Positions 17,769 through 28,032 of a stretch of 64,000 bases of DNA are shown here, in pieces (position 1 is the stretch's first letter; each line of letters begins with the position of its first letter). The translations under genes were made by a program, and so were the position numbers. This stretch comes from Symbiodinium sp. CCMP2592 (lineage: Eukaryota; Sar; Dinophyceae; Suessiales; Symbiodiniaceae), in assembly GCA_905221615.1 (NCBI GenBank), contig CAJNDT010004557.1, positions 1-64,000 of the forward strand, in the 5' to 3' direction. Below the pieces are notes generated by a model. It had not been told where the DNA came from and made no database searches. It was given only the letters and a program-made list of their open reading frames with translations.

Positions 17769-19317
17769 AACCCCAAACCTTAAACCCATAAACTCTAAAG
17801 CCCCAAAAGGGCCCGGCGCTCAGCCAAGGCTCGGAAAGCCCCGAAAGCTGCCTTCATCGCCTCTCTCCAGCTCCGCACGGGTTTCCTTCAGAGTTAGGTT
17901 TCCTTTTCGAGTTTAGGGTTCCTTTTCGAGTTTAGGGTTCCTTTAAAGGTGTCCTTCTTGGGAATTGGAGGTTCAGGGCTTGAGGGTTTTAGGGTTTGGG
18001 GGTTGGTTCGAGGGGTGCTGTAAGGGTTAACATAAGGGTTGCTTGAGACAGTAAAGTGTTCAGGGCTTTGGGTTTAGGGTTTTAGGGGTTGGGTTTAGAA
18101 ATTGCCGCAAACTGGTGCTGTGGGGGCTACGATGGGGCTTGGGCTTCATGTGGGGGGCTTGGTTGTCTGCTTCCCGCCCTACAGCTTCGGAAGCAGAATC
18201 TAGGGGTTCCTTGACTGTCATGGAGGTTAGGAAGTCCGTCCGCTATATATGGCAGAGTATTTTCGTTAGTACTTTATGGACTACTCCGCAGTCGAGGGAT
18301 ATTAGACCCTAGAATGAGAATGCTCATATCCTGAACGCCACAAAGCTCGCATCTACAACCTGAACTAATCCCTTCTGAATCCGATGTAGAACAAAGGGAA
18401 ACAAACAATCCCTGACACAACCCCCCTAAACTTAAACTTCATTTCTGGACGCCCCAGCAGACTCGACCCTTAAACGGAAACTGCACAAATAGATACTCCG
18501 GACGAGAAACGCCAACAACGCCAACAAGGCTTCAACAGAATCAAGGACGCCTGTACGTCGTGAAGACTGATCACGAGATGAAGTTGATCCCCAACACAAC
18601 AAGACAAATGCAAAGAAGCAAACACGCGCTTTGCACCATGTTGATCTTAATCCCTGCGCCCTGAGCTTTCGTAACCCAAAACGCCCCGAAAGCCAACCTT
18701 AAGACATGAACCCCTTGAAACCTGGACCTAAACCCGCCAATCTCAAACTTACCACAAACAAAATCAAAAAAACTCACAGCCCTAAGACCTAAATCCATGG
18801 AGTCTTCATCATCCAAACCAAATCTCCACAAAATCCTGAAATCGCCGAGCCCCAACGCCCTCAACTCCAAAATCTTGGACCTTATATCCTAGAGCCCCCC
18901 ACGAAATATTGCACATACCCTGAACCCCAAAAATCTGGAACCCTCGTCCCCAAACCTGAAACCCTAGACCGTAATAAACCCCAAGCCGTAGAGTGCCAAA
19001 CCACCGGAAACCTTGAACCCCCGTCCAAACCCACCTCTAATATAGAAGGCGTTGTAGTTAGAATGGGGTCTTGGGTTATGTTATATTTACTATACGTATA
19101 TGGAACAACAAGAAGGTGTAACCAATCTTTATGTATATGTCTTTCGACTAGGGTTTTGGGTGATGTTAATACTTTAATGGTAAATCTCATTGATTTTACG
19201 CATATGAATTCCGACTCCTACCGCACCTATGATATACTATGCTTAAATGGGTACCAGAAGGGTATATGAGGGATACTTATGTAAGAATTAGAATAGGGTT
19301 TTGGGGCTCCGACTCCT
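17769..19317. other. Gene-free stretch with telomere-like strand switch
   Basis: Up to about 17860 the telomere-like words are CCCTAAA; from 17885 to about 18110 they are TTTAGGG; from 18420 they revert to the C-rich strand. 18115-18350 and 18440-18900 are plain sequence with small, unassigned frames. Confidence 0.55.
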
Positions 19318-19437
19318 ACGGTTGATGATAAAAATCCTGCATTACCTTAAGCCCTTCAGGGCCGTGAACTATGGGAACTATGGTATATTCCTTATTATGG
19401 ATAATGCAGGATTTGTATCATCAACCGTCCGACTCCT
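19309..19437. mobile_element. Hairpin element, family A copy 1, with 9-base target duplication
   Basis: The element at 19318-19428 begins ACGGTTGATGAT and ends ATCATCAACCGT. It is flanked on both sides by CCGACTCCT (19309-19317 and 19429-19437). A 9-base duplication with extended inverted ends resembles Mutator-type non-autonomous elements, which is inference from structure only. Confidence 0.85.
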
Positions 19438-19512
19438 ATCTTCGTCACCGCCCCTCGAAAAGGCAGAAGGCCTCAGGAAGCTCGCGCTCGAAGCTTTCGA
19501 CTTTGTCCTCGT

Positions 19513-19739
19513 GCCCAGATGACTCCAACATCCCGTAATTAAGCAATTTTGCCTTGAACTAAGGAATATTCCTTCAATTAAAGAATGTACCTTAAACTAA
19601 GGAATTTTGCCTTCAATTCAGGAATATACCTTAAACTAAGGAATATTCCTGAACTAAGGAATATACCTTAAATTATGGTAGGGACCCTGGTATGACTTTA
19701 AGGTGTATTCCATAATCAAGGGATATGGGAGTCTCTGGG
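19513..19739. mobile_element. Hairpin element, family E copy 2
   Basis: It begins CCCAGATGACTCC and ends GGAGTCTCTGGGT. The interior repeats AAGGAATATACCTTAAA-type palindromes several times, so the copy has expanded internally. Confidence 0.75.
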
Positions 19740-20242
19740 TGTGTCTTTACACTCAGGTGTAGGGCTCAGGGTCTAGAGTCTAGGTGTTTCTTGGTGCAGG
19801 GCTTGGAGTCTAGAGTCTAGCTGTTTATTTGGGGGGTTTAGGTTTAGGGGGGCATAGGGTGGTCTGGAGTCAGGTGGTGGTAATGTATGCTCATAGGTTC
19901 TTGCGGGGGTTGTTTCTGTGTGCTTGATAGTTGAGCATGCTGGCGCTGTTGTTTGTCTCATGCTTCTCCTAAACCCTAAACCCTAAATGGGACCTCAGCA
20001 TTGGAGGTGTATGTGTGTATGCATGTGCATGGGCGGGTAGACAGCTAGACAGATATATAAATGCATGAACAGATGGATTGTTACAAGTAGGCCAGACAGG
20101 TACGTTGTAAGACGGTTATGCAAAACTTGCTTGAACTCAGTGAAATGGCTGGTCAGTGGATTTAGGGTTCTGAGATCTGTGTTCAAGCCTGTCGGTTGCC
20201 GAACCCACGCGTATCAACCTGTAGCCCTGAAAAGGAAACCCT
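19740..20242. other. Gene-free stretch
   Basis: GGTGTAGGGC and GGGTCTAGAGTC words recur at 19750-19815. TTTAGGG words follow, switching to CCCTAAA at 19968-19987. No gene seen. Confidence 0.55.
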
Positions 20243-20340
20243 AAGCTCCCAATTAAGGCGTCCCTCAAAGGGGAAAAGGAGCGACGCTTAATGGGGACCC
20301 CTACCCTATAATGGGCTATTTAATGGGTATACCCTTGGAA
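20243..20340. mobile_element. Hairpin element, family K, degraded copy
   Basis: Contains TTAATGGGGACCCCTACCCTATAATGGGCTA, split here as TTAATGGGGACCCC plus ACCCTATAATGGGCTA, shared with the full copy at 30807. The left arm is degraded and no clean terminal repeat remains. Confidence 0.55.
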
Positions 20341-20466
20341 TGAACAGCCAAGTTTCGATGTGGATGAGTAAGAGCTCCAGCGTGAAGCCCCCTGGCACAG
20401 GACAGTTTCATCGCTGCGGTGGCAGTCACAGGTTTATGGTGACGACATACTTGTTGATGTCCATTT

Positions 20467-20499
20467 TTTGTATGTATGTATGTATGTATGTATGTATAG

Positions 20500-20548
<49 letters not shown>

Positions 20549-20573
20549 CATATATATATATATATATATATGT
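20467..20573. repeat. Microsatellite (TATG)n then (TA)n
   Basis: TGTATGTATGTATG runs lead into two (TA)n blocks separated by TACATA units, ending near 20572. Confidence 0.9.
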
Positions 20574-21796
20574 TGTTAATTGCTTTGTCCGATTGCTACC
20601 GCTATTGAAAAATACCTCAGCCACCACATCCCAGGTGTACGGCGATGCTCCCAGATTCCTGAAATCCGCTAGGTCCTACCATCCCTACCATGCTTCGCCA
20701 AAAACCGTCCGAAGCCCAAACCCGTTCCTCAACCACAGCTCCTCATAATGGCTGTGACCACAGACCCAAAGGGTCCAAAACACCTAAATAGCAGTAGATT
20801 GTAGGGTTTCTATATTAGGGATTACCACTATGATTTGAGGAAGTATTCCCATAACAGTACCTACGACCCACTGGGAGAGTATATTGGGTGATAAGAACCC
20901 TGCCTTTGATGCACCACCGCTTGTTCGGCAGCACTTGCAGGGAGCGCCGCAAGATGCCTCCAGGACGCAGGCCGTAAGGCTCGGGTGTTAAACTCTGATG
21001 GGAGATGAAAAGGGAGGGTTTAAGATTCTTGGACCCTATTATGGGAACCCTAATCCCTACTAAATCCCCCATAGGCTACAACCCCTTGTGGCCTCCTATG
21101 AACATCTGATTTGCGGACTTACAGTTTCACATCGGCTACGGGGCAGAAATACTAAGACTGACTTTTCAAACCATTACATTAAACACTAAAACTCAAACCA
21201 TAGCTTCAGGGCTTTGGGTTTATGGATTGGGTCGTGGACTATAAGGCTTTGGCACATGCTTCTAGATGCGTCAAAGCCCTCAAACTCTGAATTCCACAAG
21301 GCGACCACCGCACCTTCCAAACCCTGTGCAGATTACTTCTCACCTCCTATGAACCTCTGGTAACCCTAATCCCCTGAAGTCTAATCCCCTAAAATCCTCG
21401 TGCCGAAACCCGCACAACCCCTCCAAGCACTGAACCCTCTAACCTACGAAGCCTTGCACTAGGTAACCCTCCTAGAACCCTAAAACCCTGAATCCAAAAC
21501 CCCTACATCCTAAACCCAGAATCCGAAATCAAAACCCCCAAACAAACCCTCAACCCTAAATCCTGAATCCTACACCCTAAACAAACCCCTGAATCCTAAA
21601 TCAAAACCCCCAAAAACCCCCAACCCCCAAAACCCTACACCCTAAGCCCTACACCCTAAGCCCTGAATCCTAAACCAAAAACCCCCCCAAAACCCTACAC
21701 CCTAAGCCCTACCCCTAAAAGCCCCCGACCCCAGGACCGGCCTGGGCTTCCTTGCTTCAGCATCTGTTGGAGGTGCAGGATCCTAGTTCATGGTTG
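20574..21796. other. Gene-free stretch
   Basis: 20574-21120 is plain sequence with no assignable frame. 21361-21720 is dense degenerate CCCTAAA/CCCTGAATCC repeats. Confidence 0.55.
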
Positions 21797-21898
21797 CCTT
21801 AACCTACCAAACCCTTCTTTTTTGTAGGGCCCCTATACACTTCATATTAGGGTTCATAATAAGAACCTACAAAAAGGTAGGGCTTGGTAGGTTAAGGC
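21797..21898. mobile_element. Hairpin element, family H copy 1
   Basis: The arms are CCTTAACCTACCAAACCCT and GGGCTTGGTAGGTTAAGG. The inner arms TGTAGGG / GAACCTACA pair less well. It is about 102 bases. Confidence 0.8.
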
Positions 21899-22100
21899 GG
21901 ATATCATTCAAAGAACCCCCTAAACCCTAAACCCGTAGACCCTGAAGCTCTAAACCCCTAAACCCCTAAACCCTAAACCCTCAACTCTCAAACTGCTATA
22001 TACCCTTATTGGGTTTTTAAGTACCCGGAAAGAAGAAAAATGTTATCCAACTGCGGCAAGGGATCAGCGAAGGCAGCTGGGAGTCTTGGAAAACCTGGCT
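21899..22100. repeat. CCCTAAA tract and short unassigned sequence
   Basis: CCCTAAACCC runs at 21913-21990 are followed by about 100 bases without recognisable features. Confidence 0.6.
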
Positions 22101-22435
22101 CCCGCAGACTCCAATGCCCCTAAATTAAGGAATATGCTTTAAACCATGTTCGAGTTTCTATTGTAATTTTTAAGGTATACTCCTTAATTGAGGAATATAC
22201 CTTAGACGCGGGTTCGCATTACAATTTAAGGTATATTCCTTTATAAGGAATATATTTCAAACCATATTTGGGGTTCCTGTTATATGGGTGGTTGTCAAAA
22301 TTATGGTCCCTTTGGGGGTCCCTATTATCATACGGCACCTATTAATTTAGGGTTCCCAAAAAGGGACCATAATTTTTGACAACCACCCATATGTTAAAGT
22401 ACATTCCTTAAGTCAGGGCAATCGGAGTTTCTGGG
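22101..22435. mobile_element. Hairpin element, family E copy 3, interrupted by a family D element
   Basis: The outer ends are CCCGCAGACTCCAATGCCCC and GGAGTTTCTGGG. The interior has the AAGGAATAT/ATATTCCTT arms of the family. A complete family D hairpin occupies 22284-22390, so D inserted after E. Confidence 0.75.
22284..22390. mobile_element. Hairpin element, family D copy 1 (nested)
   Basis: Terminal repeats ATGGGTGGTTGTCAAAATTA and its complement are near perfect over more than 20 bases. The arms continue as TGGTCCCTTT / AAAGGGACCA. Confidence 0.85.
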
Positions 22436-22486
22436 CTTTCCGGCTCTTGGGGTTCGGGGGGCTCTTGGAGCCTAGGATATTGGGTT

Positions 22487-22587
22487 CCTTAACCTACCAA
22501 ACCCTACAGAAAAGTAGGGTCCCTATAAATTCCATATTAAGGTTCATAATAAGAACCTACAAAAAAGTAGGGTTTGGTAGGCTAAGG
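22487..22587. mobile_element. Hairpin element, family H copy 2
   Basis: Same arms as the 21797 copy, with a GTAGGGTTTGGTAGGCTAAGG right end (one change). The two copies lie less than 700 bases apart. Confidence 0.8.
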
Positions 22588-23429
22588 TTTATAGGATGTC
22601 GAATTTATAAGTGCGGCCCTGGGAATTCCGCATTTGGATTTTGGATTGGTTGATTGCGGCTTTGTGGAACCCGCATATGGGCCATGAACCCTAACCCGAA
22701 ACCCAGCTAGGTTGCTTGCCGTTTTATTCGGTCCTTTTCTGATCCCAGATATGGTCTAAGATTCGGGCTTATCAAGACGGCACTGACTCTCGGATAATAT
22801 TGGAATAGGGGTTTGTTCAACGAGCCGAGGGCAAAGTGTTCGCAACTTTTTATTCGGTCCCTATACCAAGCCCTCAACCCTTCAGCGGGGCAAAGTTTGG
22901 GATTGGGGTCATATCAAGAAAAGACAGACCAACACATATCATCGGCGAGACCAGACGATCGTCGGAAAATTCAAACCATGGTACCCAGATCATTGCAATG
23001 TGCCGGCTTCGCAGAGTATATGGTATCCACTATGCTGTGAACAAAGCTGGCATCAATCTGATGCGCGCGATGAATAAAGTTTGACTTGAGCTCATTCGGA
23101 ACCCATGTCCAGGCTTCCATCCACACAGCAAAGGCAGCGGTATTCAGCCAAGCCCTGTAGAACAGATCTTGAACAGTGCGGGAAATGTCGTAAGCTTTGG
23201 CAGAGGAACTCCATGGACGATTGATGCACATGAACCCAGAGACTCAATATCCCTTAATTAACTTACTACCCCATTAAGCTTCCAAAATACAAGGTTAAAC
23301 TTTCCGGATACTACTAAACCATAAGAACCCAAAAAGTTTGAAGGTTGGGCATTGGGGAACTAAGTTTTAAGGAACATATCTACTCAAGCGTTCAAACCTG
23401 TCTACGGTCTCCGTCACCGTGAGCCAAGT
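22588..23429. other. Mostly repeat-free island with an unassigned minus-strand frame
   Basis: 22971-23231 (minus) has an 86-codon frame of ordinary composition (it includes NTAAFAVWMEAWTWVPNEL), and plus-strand frames overlap it. I could not assign it; it may be an exon or chance. 23232-23265 is a family E end fragment. Confidence 0.3.
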
Positions 23430-23537
23430 ACCTAAGGGTCCATGTACCCAAATAGCACATACTTTGGCCGTAAAGTACTCCCTATATAGCTACATTGGGC
23501 CCAAAGTATATTCTATTTGAGTACATGGACCCTTAGT
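23430..23537. mobile_element. Hairpin element, family G copy 1
   Basis: The arms are CTAAGGGTCCATGTACCCAA and a matching right arm ending ATGGACCCTTAG, with GGCCGTAAAGTA and CCCTATATAG in the loop. Confidence 0.75.
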
Positions 23538-23625
23538 GCATAGCTCTTGTATAGGGGCCTTCACAAACAGAGCAAGAAGTCGTTCTGCAGGCGTCGCGCT
23601 GAAAAGTCACTTAAAACAGAACAAC

Positions 23626-23743
23626 ACAATACCTTAGAAGGGGCCCCCCACCCTGTAATAGTGGTATAATAGGAATATAATAGGGCCCTGATATATTCCT
23701 TATAGTCACTATTACAGGGTGGGGGCCCCTTCTAAACAATACC
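23626..23743. mobile_element. Hairpin element, family L, with 8-base target duplication
   Basis: The element at 23634-23735 (102 bases) begins TTAGAAGGGGCCCC and ends GGGGCCCCTTCTAA. Both flanks are ACAATACC (23626-23633, 23736-23743). This is one of the clearest insertion footprints in the window. Confidence 0.9.
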
Positions 23744-23805
23744 ACGGCCTGCTGGCCATGGCAGCTCGTCTCCCCATAGCCTGTCCAAAGCTGGTGTCGC
23801 TAATA

Positions 23806-23993
23806 CGGTTGATGATATAAACTCAAGACCCAAAGGTTACCATTGTAGTAGGTACTTAGTAGGTATTAGGCCCTTAGAAGTACATACTACTGTTGATGAT
23901 ATAAATCCTGCAATACCTTAAGGACCCTAAACCATGGGAAGTATGGTATATTCCTTATTATGGGTCATCATGCAGGACTTATATCATCAAACG
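23806..23993. mobile_element. Family A copy 2, composite
   Basis: One left end (CGGTTGATGATATAA) at 23806 is followed by about 70 bases with a GTAGGTACTTAGTAGG motif, then a second left end at 23891 with a complete family A interior and right end at about 23993. This suggests an insertion in, or tandem overlap of, two copies. Confidence 0.7.
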
Positions 23994-24703
23994 TAACATC
24001 CGGTTCTCGTCCCCGAATTAATAGCCTTGTCTACAGACAGTATCAGTATATCCCAGGATTGCAGTCTAATAAAGGGCCTTTAAAAATTAGAATGGAGTCT
24101 CGGAGTCCAAAACACTATACCTATAATAAGGAAATCCCCAAATAGTATAGGTAGTTACTACGGGACGTATAGTAAACCTTAATGCCCGCGTCAGGAACTG
24201 GGAAGCCGCCCTCTCAAACGCACAAGGCTAGTCAGCAGGAGGTCGGCATCAAATCGAAGTCCTGAAACCCAAACCTTAAACCCCAATAACATTTACACCT
24301 CTGCGTCTGCCAGGTTGCCAGACGGCTCCTAGAAAGGCTTCGACTTGTGGCATTGCTCAATAGAGACAAAAGATAAACCTCCACCCCTCGCCGTCAAACA
24401 AGAAGCACGGGTACAACTGGAATCAACACTCAACCGTAAATCATAACCCTGCATGACCAAACCCCCAAACTTTACGAAGAAATGACCAAAAACCCGACGA
24501 GGCAAGACGAAAGCAACGCCCATGTAAAAACTTGCTTTAGAAACCTCTGTAGAAATCAGGCAAGGGACTGTTACCACTGCAGGTATGGTTATTGCATCCC
24601 TAGTTGCACCCCAAAAAAGAATGCTAACATCACTGACGATGGCAGCTAGCAACAATCATACTCGCTGTCACTGACTAGGCAGCGGCAGTGCTATTTGTGG
24701 TAG
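23994..24703. other. Gene-free stretch with a degraded hairpin and an unassigned minus-strand frame
   Basis: A family J-like half is at 24070-24160 (TTAGAATGGAGTC, CTATACCTATAATAAGG, AATAGTATAGGTAG). 24329-24655 (minus) is a 108-codon frame with hydrophobic stretches and no recognised family. Confidence 0.35.
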
Positions 24704-24809
24704 TATAGGGGCCTTAATACTCAGAATAGGGTTTTGGGGCCCATTATACTCTACTTACAATATGGACCCCCAACATAGTATAGTATAGGTAATTATTAAG
24801 GCCCCTACA
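24704..24809. mobile_element. Hairpin element, family J copy 1
   Basis: The ends GTATAGGGGCCTTAATAC and GTAATTATTAAGGCCCCTAC pair with small gaps around an A/T-rich loop. Confidence 0.75.
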
Positions 24810-24876
24810 TTAGCAGCAATGCCTGTGCAGCCGAACTTTCTCAGCACGTCCTTCGAGAACCTCGGCTCCCATTGCT

Positions 24877-24972
24877 TACCCTAAGGCACCATAGTAGTTC
24901 CCTGTTGTGGTTCATATTTAGAATCCTATAGGGTAATCCCAAAAAAGGAACGACTATGGGGCCTTAGGGCAA
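24877..24972. mobile_element. Hairpin element, family C copy 1
   Basis: The family C pattern is CCCTAAGGC-CCATAGTAGTTCC on the left and GGAACTACTATGGGGCC on the right, with a TTCATATTTAGAATCC-type loop. In this copy the flanks TTGCTTA / CAAGCA extend the stem. Confidence 0.85.
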
Positions 24973-25519
24973 GCACAGGTGCCCCAATTGCACCCCAGAT
25001 TCTTCCCCTACCCTCAGCACCTTAGCATTTTCTACCCCCATCCTTCCCCTAAGGTTAGTTCTTCTATAACCGAGGGGTCAAGATGTCGGTAAGGGTATCG
25101 GGTATAGGGCTCGGTAAGTTCGGATGTCGTGATCTGGGCTCCGCTTTCATGCCCCAGGGGGCTGTAGCGTTAGACGTTGCGGCTGTTGGGGTTGGGATTC
25201 TGTAAAACCTAAACTCTAAAACCTAAGTAGGAAACCTAAGGAGTTGATTTGGATTTGCTGTTGGGCCCAGCTTCTTGGTTCCGAATTCGGGGGAGCGCGC
25301 AAAGCTGAGCCCTTGCAACCCTAAGCCCTTAGCCCTAAACTCTCTGCCCTGCACCGTCTACCCTACACCTGCCACCAAAACACCCTGAACTTTGAAAACC
25401 ACCAAACACAATTTAGCCAAGGAAGCAGAATAGGGGGCATAAGGGTTGAGGGTTTCGGGTCCCTCGATGACTTTAAACATGTGTATATCATGTCATTGCC
25501 CACACCCCAGTAGTATAGG
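24973..25519. other. Gene-free stretch
   Basis: Unassigned sequence with sparse CCCTAA words at 25316-25380. No gene seen. Confidence 0.55.
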
Positions 25520-25617
25520 TTTCCTAAGGCCCCATAGTAGTTCCTTTTTGGGGTTCATATTTGGAATCCTATAAGGTAATAATATAATCCCAAAAGGAAC
25601 TACTTTGGGGCCTCTGC
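25520..25617. mobile_element. Hairpin element, family C copy 2
   Basis: The left arm CCTAAGGCCCCATAGTAG and a right arm ending ACTACTTTGGGGCCTC. The loop has an extra ATAAT duplication (GGTAATAATATAATCC). Confidence 0.8.
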
Positions 25618-25937
25618 ACATGGGTAGGTTGAGTATGGATCCCTACCCCACGGAACCCTGCCGTCATTCACGCGTTAACCCGAGAAGCCCTGAAACCCAC
25701 GTTACCTCAAGCCTTCGACTTATCTCCGAACTCTCACCCTAACCCTATAAACCCTAAATCCCATTTAAACCCTAAACCCTAAATTCTGAACCCTAACCCT
25801 AAAACCCTGAACCCTTTGAGGGGTGCGGGTTTGGGCCCGGGAAGCTTTTGAGCTTGCGGGGGTGTCGGCCTTACGGATTCACTCACCGACGGTGTACATG
25901 CAAAGAGACATGGGCATGCTAAATGCATATGCTGATA
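25618..25937. repeat. Gene-free stretch, CCCTAAA runs at 25737-25815
   Basis: C-rich telomere-like words dominate 25737-25815. The rest is unassigned. Confidence 0.6.
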
Positions 25938-26034
25938 CCTACCCTAAGACTCCATACTAGTTCCTTTTTGGGGTTCATATTTAGAATCCTTTAAGGTGGT
26001 CCCAAAAAGGAACTACTATGGAGCCTATGGGTAG
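25938..26034. mobile_element. Hairpin element, family C copy 3
   Basis: CTACCCTAAGACTCCATACT on the left and ACTATGGAGCCTATGGGTAG on the right. The stem reaches the outermost CTACCC/GGGTAG bases. Confidence 0.85.
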
Positions 26035-26783
26035 ATTTACATGTCATGTGCATGAGTGTGTGTATATGTGTATGTACATACATACACATATACAACTCAG
26101 AGATACCGAGATGTACTCATCCACGCATCGTGCGTTTCTTCCTCTAGCGGGTTTACATGTAGACTTCTATTCTCAGATAGTTGTTTATCTTGAAGTATAA
26201 TTTGGCGCCTTCGGCTAGTGTTTGTCGGGTCTCAGAGAGTACAGTACAACGCCTTTGTGGGATTTTGACAGCGTTTTAGACTATAGCGTTGTATTGAAGA
26301 ACCTCGGGAAGCCTTTTCTAACGGGGCTTAGCTCAGCCCTACGATGTGTATCAAATGCTGCTCAGGCGCGGCTGAATCCTGGAATTGGGATTCGAAAGGG
26401 TCATGGTCTCCAGATTTAGTCATAGGGTTATGAGAGTTTGAGGCTTAGGGGGTTTAGGGTTTTCCATTAGTCCCAAAACCCCGACCGGTCGACCGGGCAG
26501 TTCTACAAAACAGAGAAGAGTGGGCCTTAAGCACTGCAGCTTCAGCACCGTTCAAGAGAACATAACAGTTTTCGCTGTCTCCTAAGGAGTAAAGGACCAA
26601 ACATTAAAAAATACATCTAAGGTAAGAAAAGCACGAAATTCGGAGCTGCCTGCCCCCGAAACCCAATTCCTGACTGGAGCTCTCAAAGACTGCCCCCAAT
26701 AGCCAGAAACGCAAGACCCTGAAACCCGGCCGCACTTTGAACTTTGGGCTTGGCTTCAGGTTCAAAGGGTCAGCAGTGAGTAC
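26035..26783. other. Gene-free stretch with a short TG/TA microsatellite
   Basis: 26056-26094 is a TGTGTATATG/CATACACATA run, itself nearly palindromic. The rest has small frames I cannot assign. Confidence 0.5.
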
Positions 26784-26886
26784 ATGGGTAGTTGTCAAAA
26801 TTATGGCCCCTTTTTCGGTACCCTAAATATTAGGTGCCGTATTATATCAGGGACCCCAAAAGGAACCCAAATTTTGACAACCACAT
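26784..26886. mobile_element. Hairpin element, family D copy 2
   Basis: Left end ATGGGTAGTTGTCAAAATTA and right end ATTTTGACAACCACAT. The loop carries CTAAATATTAGGTGCCGTA, shared with the other two copies. Confidence 0.85.
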
Positions 26887-27033
26887 ACTTCAAGCTTCAA
26901 CCGAAGCCATAGAACAAGCCTTGAACCTCTACGACTGCGAGCAAAGGGAATTTGGGGCTTGCGGCGTAGTCCGAAGATCAGGCCCGGCTTGTGGCCAGAC
27001 CGCCCAAAGGGAAAATGAGAAATCCAACCCCTG

Positions 27034-27122
27034 CCCTAAGGCTCCATAGTAGTTCCTTTTTGGGGCTCATATTTAGAATCCTTTAAGGTCATCCGAAAAA
27101 GGAACTATGGAGCGTATGGGTG
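27034..27122. mobile_element. Hairpin element, family C copy 4
   Basis: The right arm lacks the ACTA of GGAACTACTATGG, shortening the stem. The ends are otherwise intact. Confidence 0.8.
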
Positions 27123-27754
27123 GAGATCTTATTTCCCAGCTTGTTGGTGAGAGGCCGGAGGTGGTAGGAGCAATAAAGGGCGCGATAAGAAACCCAGGGT
27201 ACAGTGAACTTAGCGGGTGTCACTCATGACCATGAACTTTTTCTGTCATTGTAGCCTGCTTCAGTCCTGAAACCGGGGTACTGGGAGGTTCGGCTCTGGG
27301 AATAATGCCAGGTGTTCTATAGGGGCCTTGACAACTCGGACCCATAATGATGATCATCAACCCCAAGGAGTTTGATTTGTGCCAGTTTGCAACCTCCCCG
27401 TTCTCAGAGCTCTTTCGAGCATTGCAGCACATAGGAAACGTCCACATCGCAATGCTAGGCCAAAAAGACTTCTGCACTTTGGGGCGTGAGAGCCCTGCCG
27501 GAAACTGTACACCGAGAGCGCTGGCGGAAACTGCACACTGGTGCACAAAGCACCAGCCCATAATCCAAAATCCTACTTCCTAAATCTTACAACTCTAAAC
27601 CTGGACACTAATTCCATACCTGGCTTGAACAATACCCAGAAGGCGATCCCGGAAAGGATGAAAATGCTCTCGGAGTCCTTGCGTTGGGGCTGCCATCGCC
27701 CGGACCCAACTCCACCCTGGGCTGCTGTCTGTCTACCTACCTATCTCTCTATCC
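27123..27754. other. Mostly repeat-free island with small unassigned frames
   Basis: 27347-27583 (plus) reads 78 codons including AMLGQKDFCTL, which resembles the pantothenate synthetase GQKD motif, but no other part of that enzyme is present. 27720-27755 is (CTAC/CTAT)n. Confidence 0.3.
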
Positions 27755-27845
27755 CCCAAAGGGTCCAAGTATCATTATGGTATATACTTATAGGGTATTT
27801 TGGGGGGTCTAAGTATATACCATAATGATACCTGGACCCTTTGGG
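27755..27845. mobile_element. Hairpin element, family F copy 1
   Basis: CCCAAAGGGTCCAAGTATCA and its complement enclose GGTATATACTTATAGGGTAT. The arms pair over about 40 bases with one or two mismatches. Confidence 0.9.
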
Positions 27846-27854
27846 TCTATCGTC

Positions 27855-27948
27855 TACCCTAAGGCTCCATAGTAGTTCCTTTTTGGGGTTCATATTTAGA
27901 TTCCCTTAAGGTAATCCCAAAAGGGAACTACTATGCAGCCTGTGGGTA
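27855..27948. mobile_element. Hairpin element, family C copy 5
   Basis: It lies 9 bases after the preceding family F hairpin. Its outer ends are TACCC/GGGTA. Confidence 0.85.
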
Positions 27949-28032
27949 CCTACCTATCTCTCTATCTATCGATCCATTTGTCTGTCTGTCTGTCGGTCAG
28001 TCGGTCTGTCCGTCTGTCTGCCTGGCTGACTG
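27949..28032. repeat. (CTAT)n/(CTGT)n microsatellite
   Basis: CTATCTATCGATCC passes into CTGTCTGTCTGTCGGTCAGT, ending near 28030. It continues the tetranucleotide tract at 27720-27755, interrupted by the F and C hairpins, so both inserted into a microsatellite. Confidence 0.85.

Noticed and set aside
27347..27583. Possible pantothenate synthetase fragment (AMLGQKDFCTL)
   Set aside because: Only one short motif resembles the family; HIGH, KMSKS-like and other conserved parts are absent around it.
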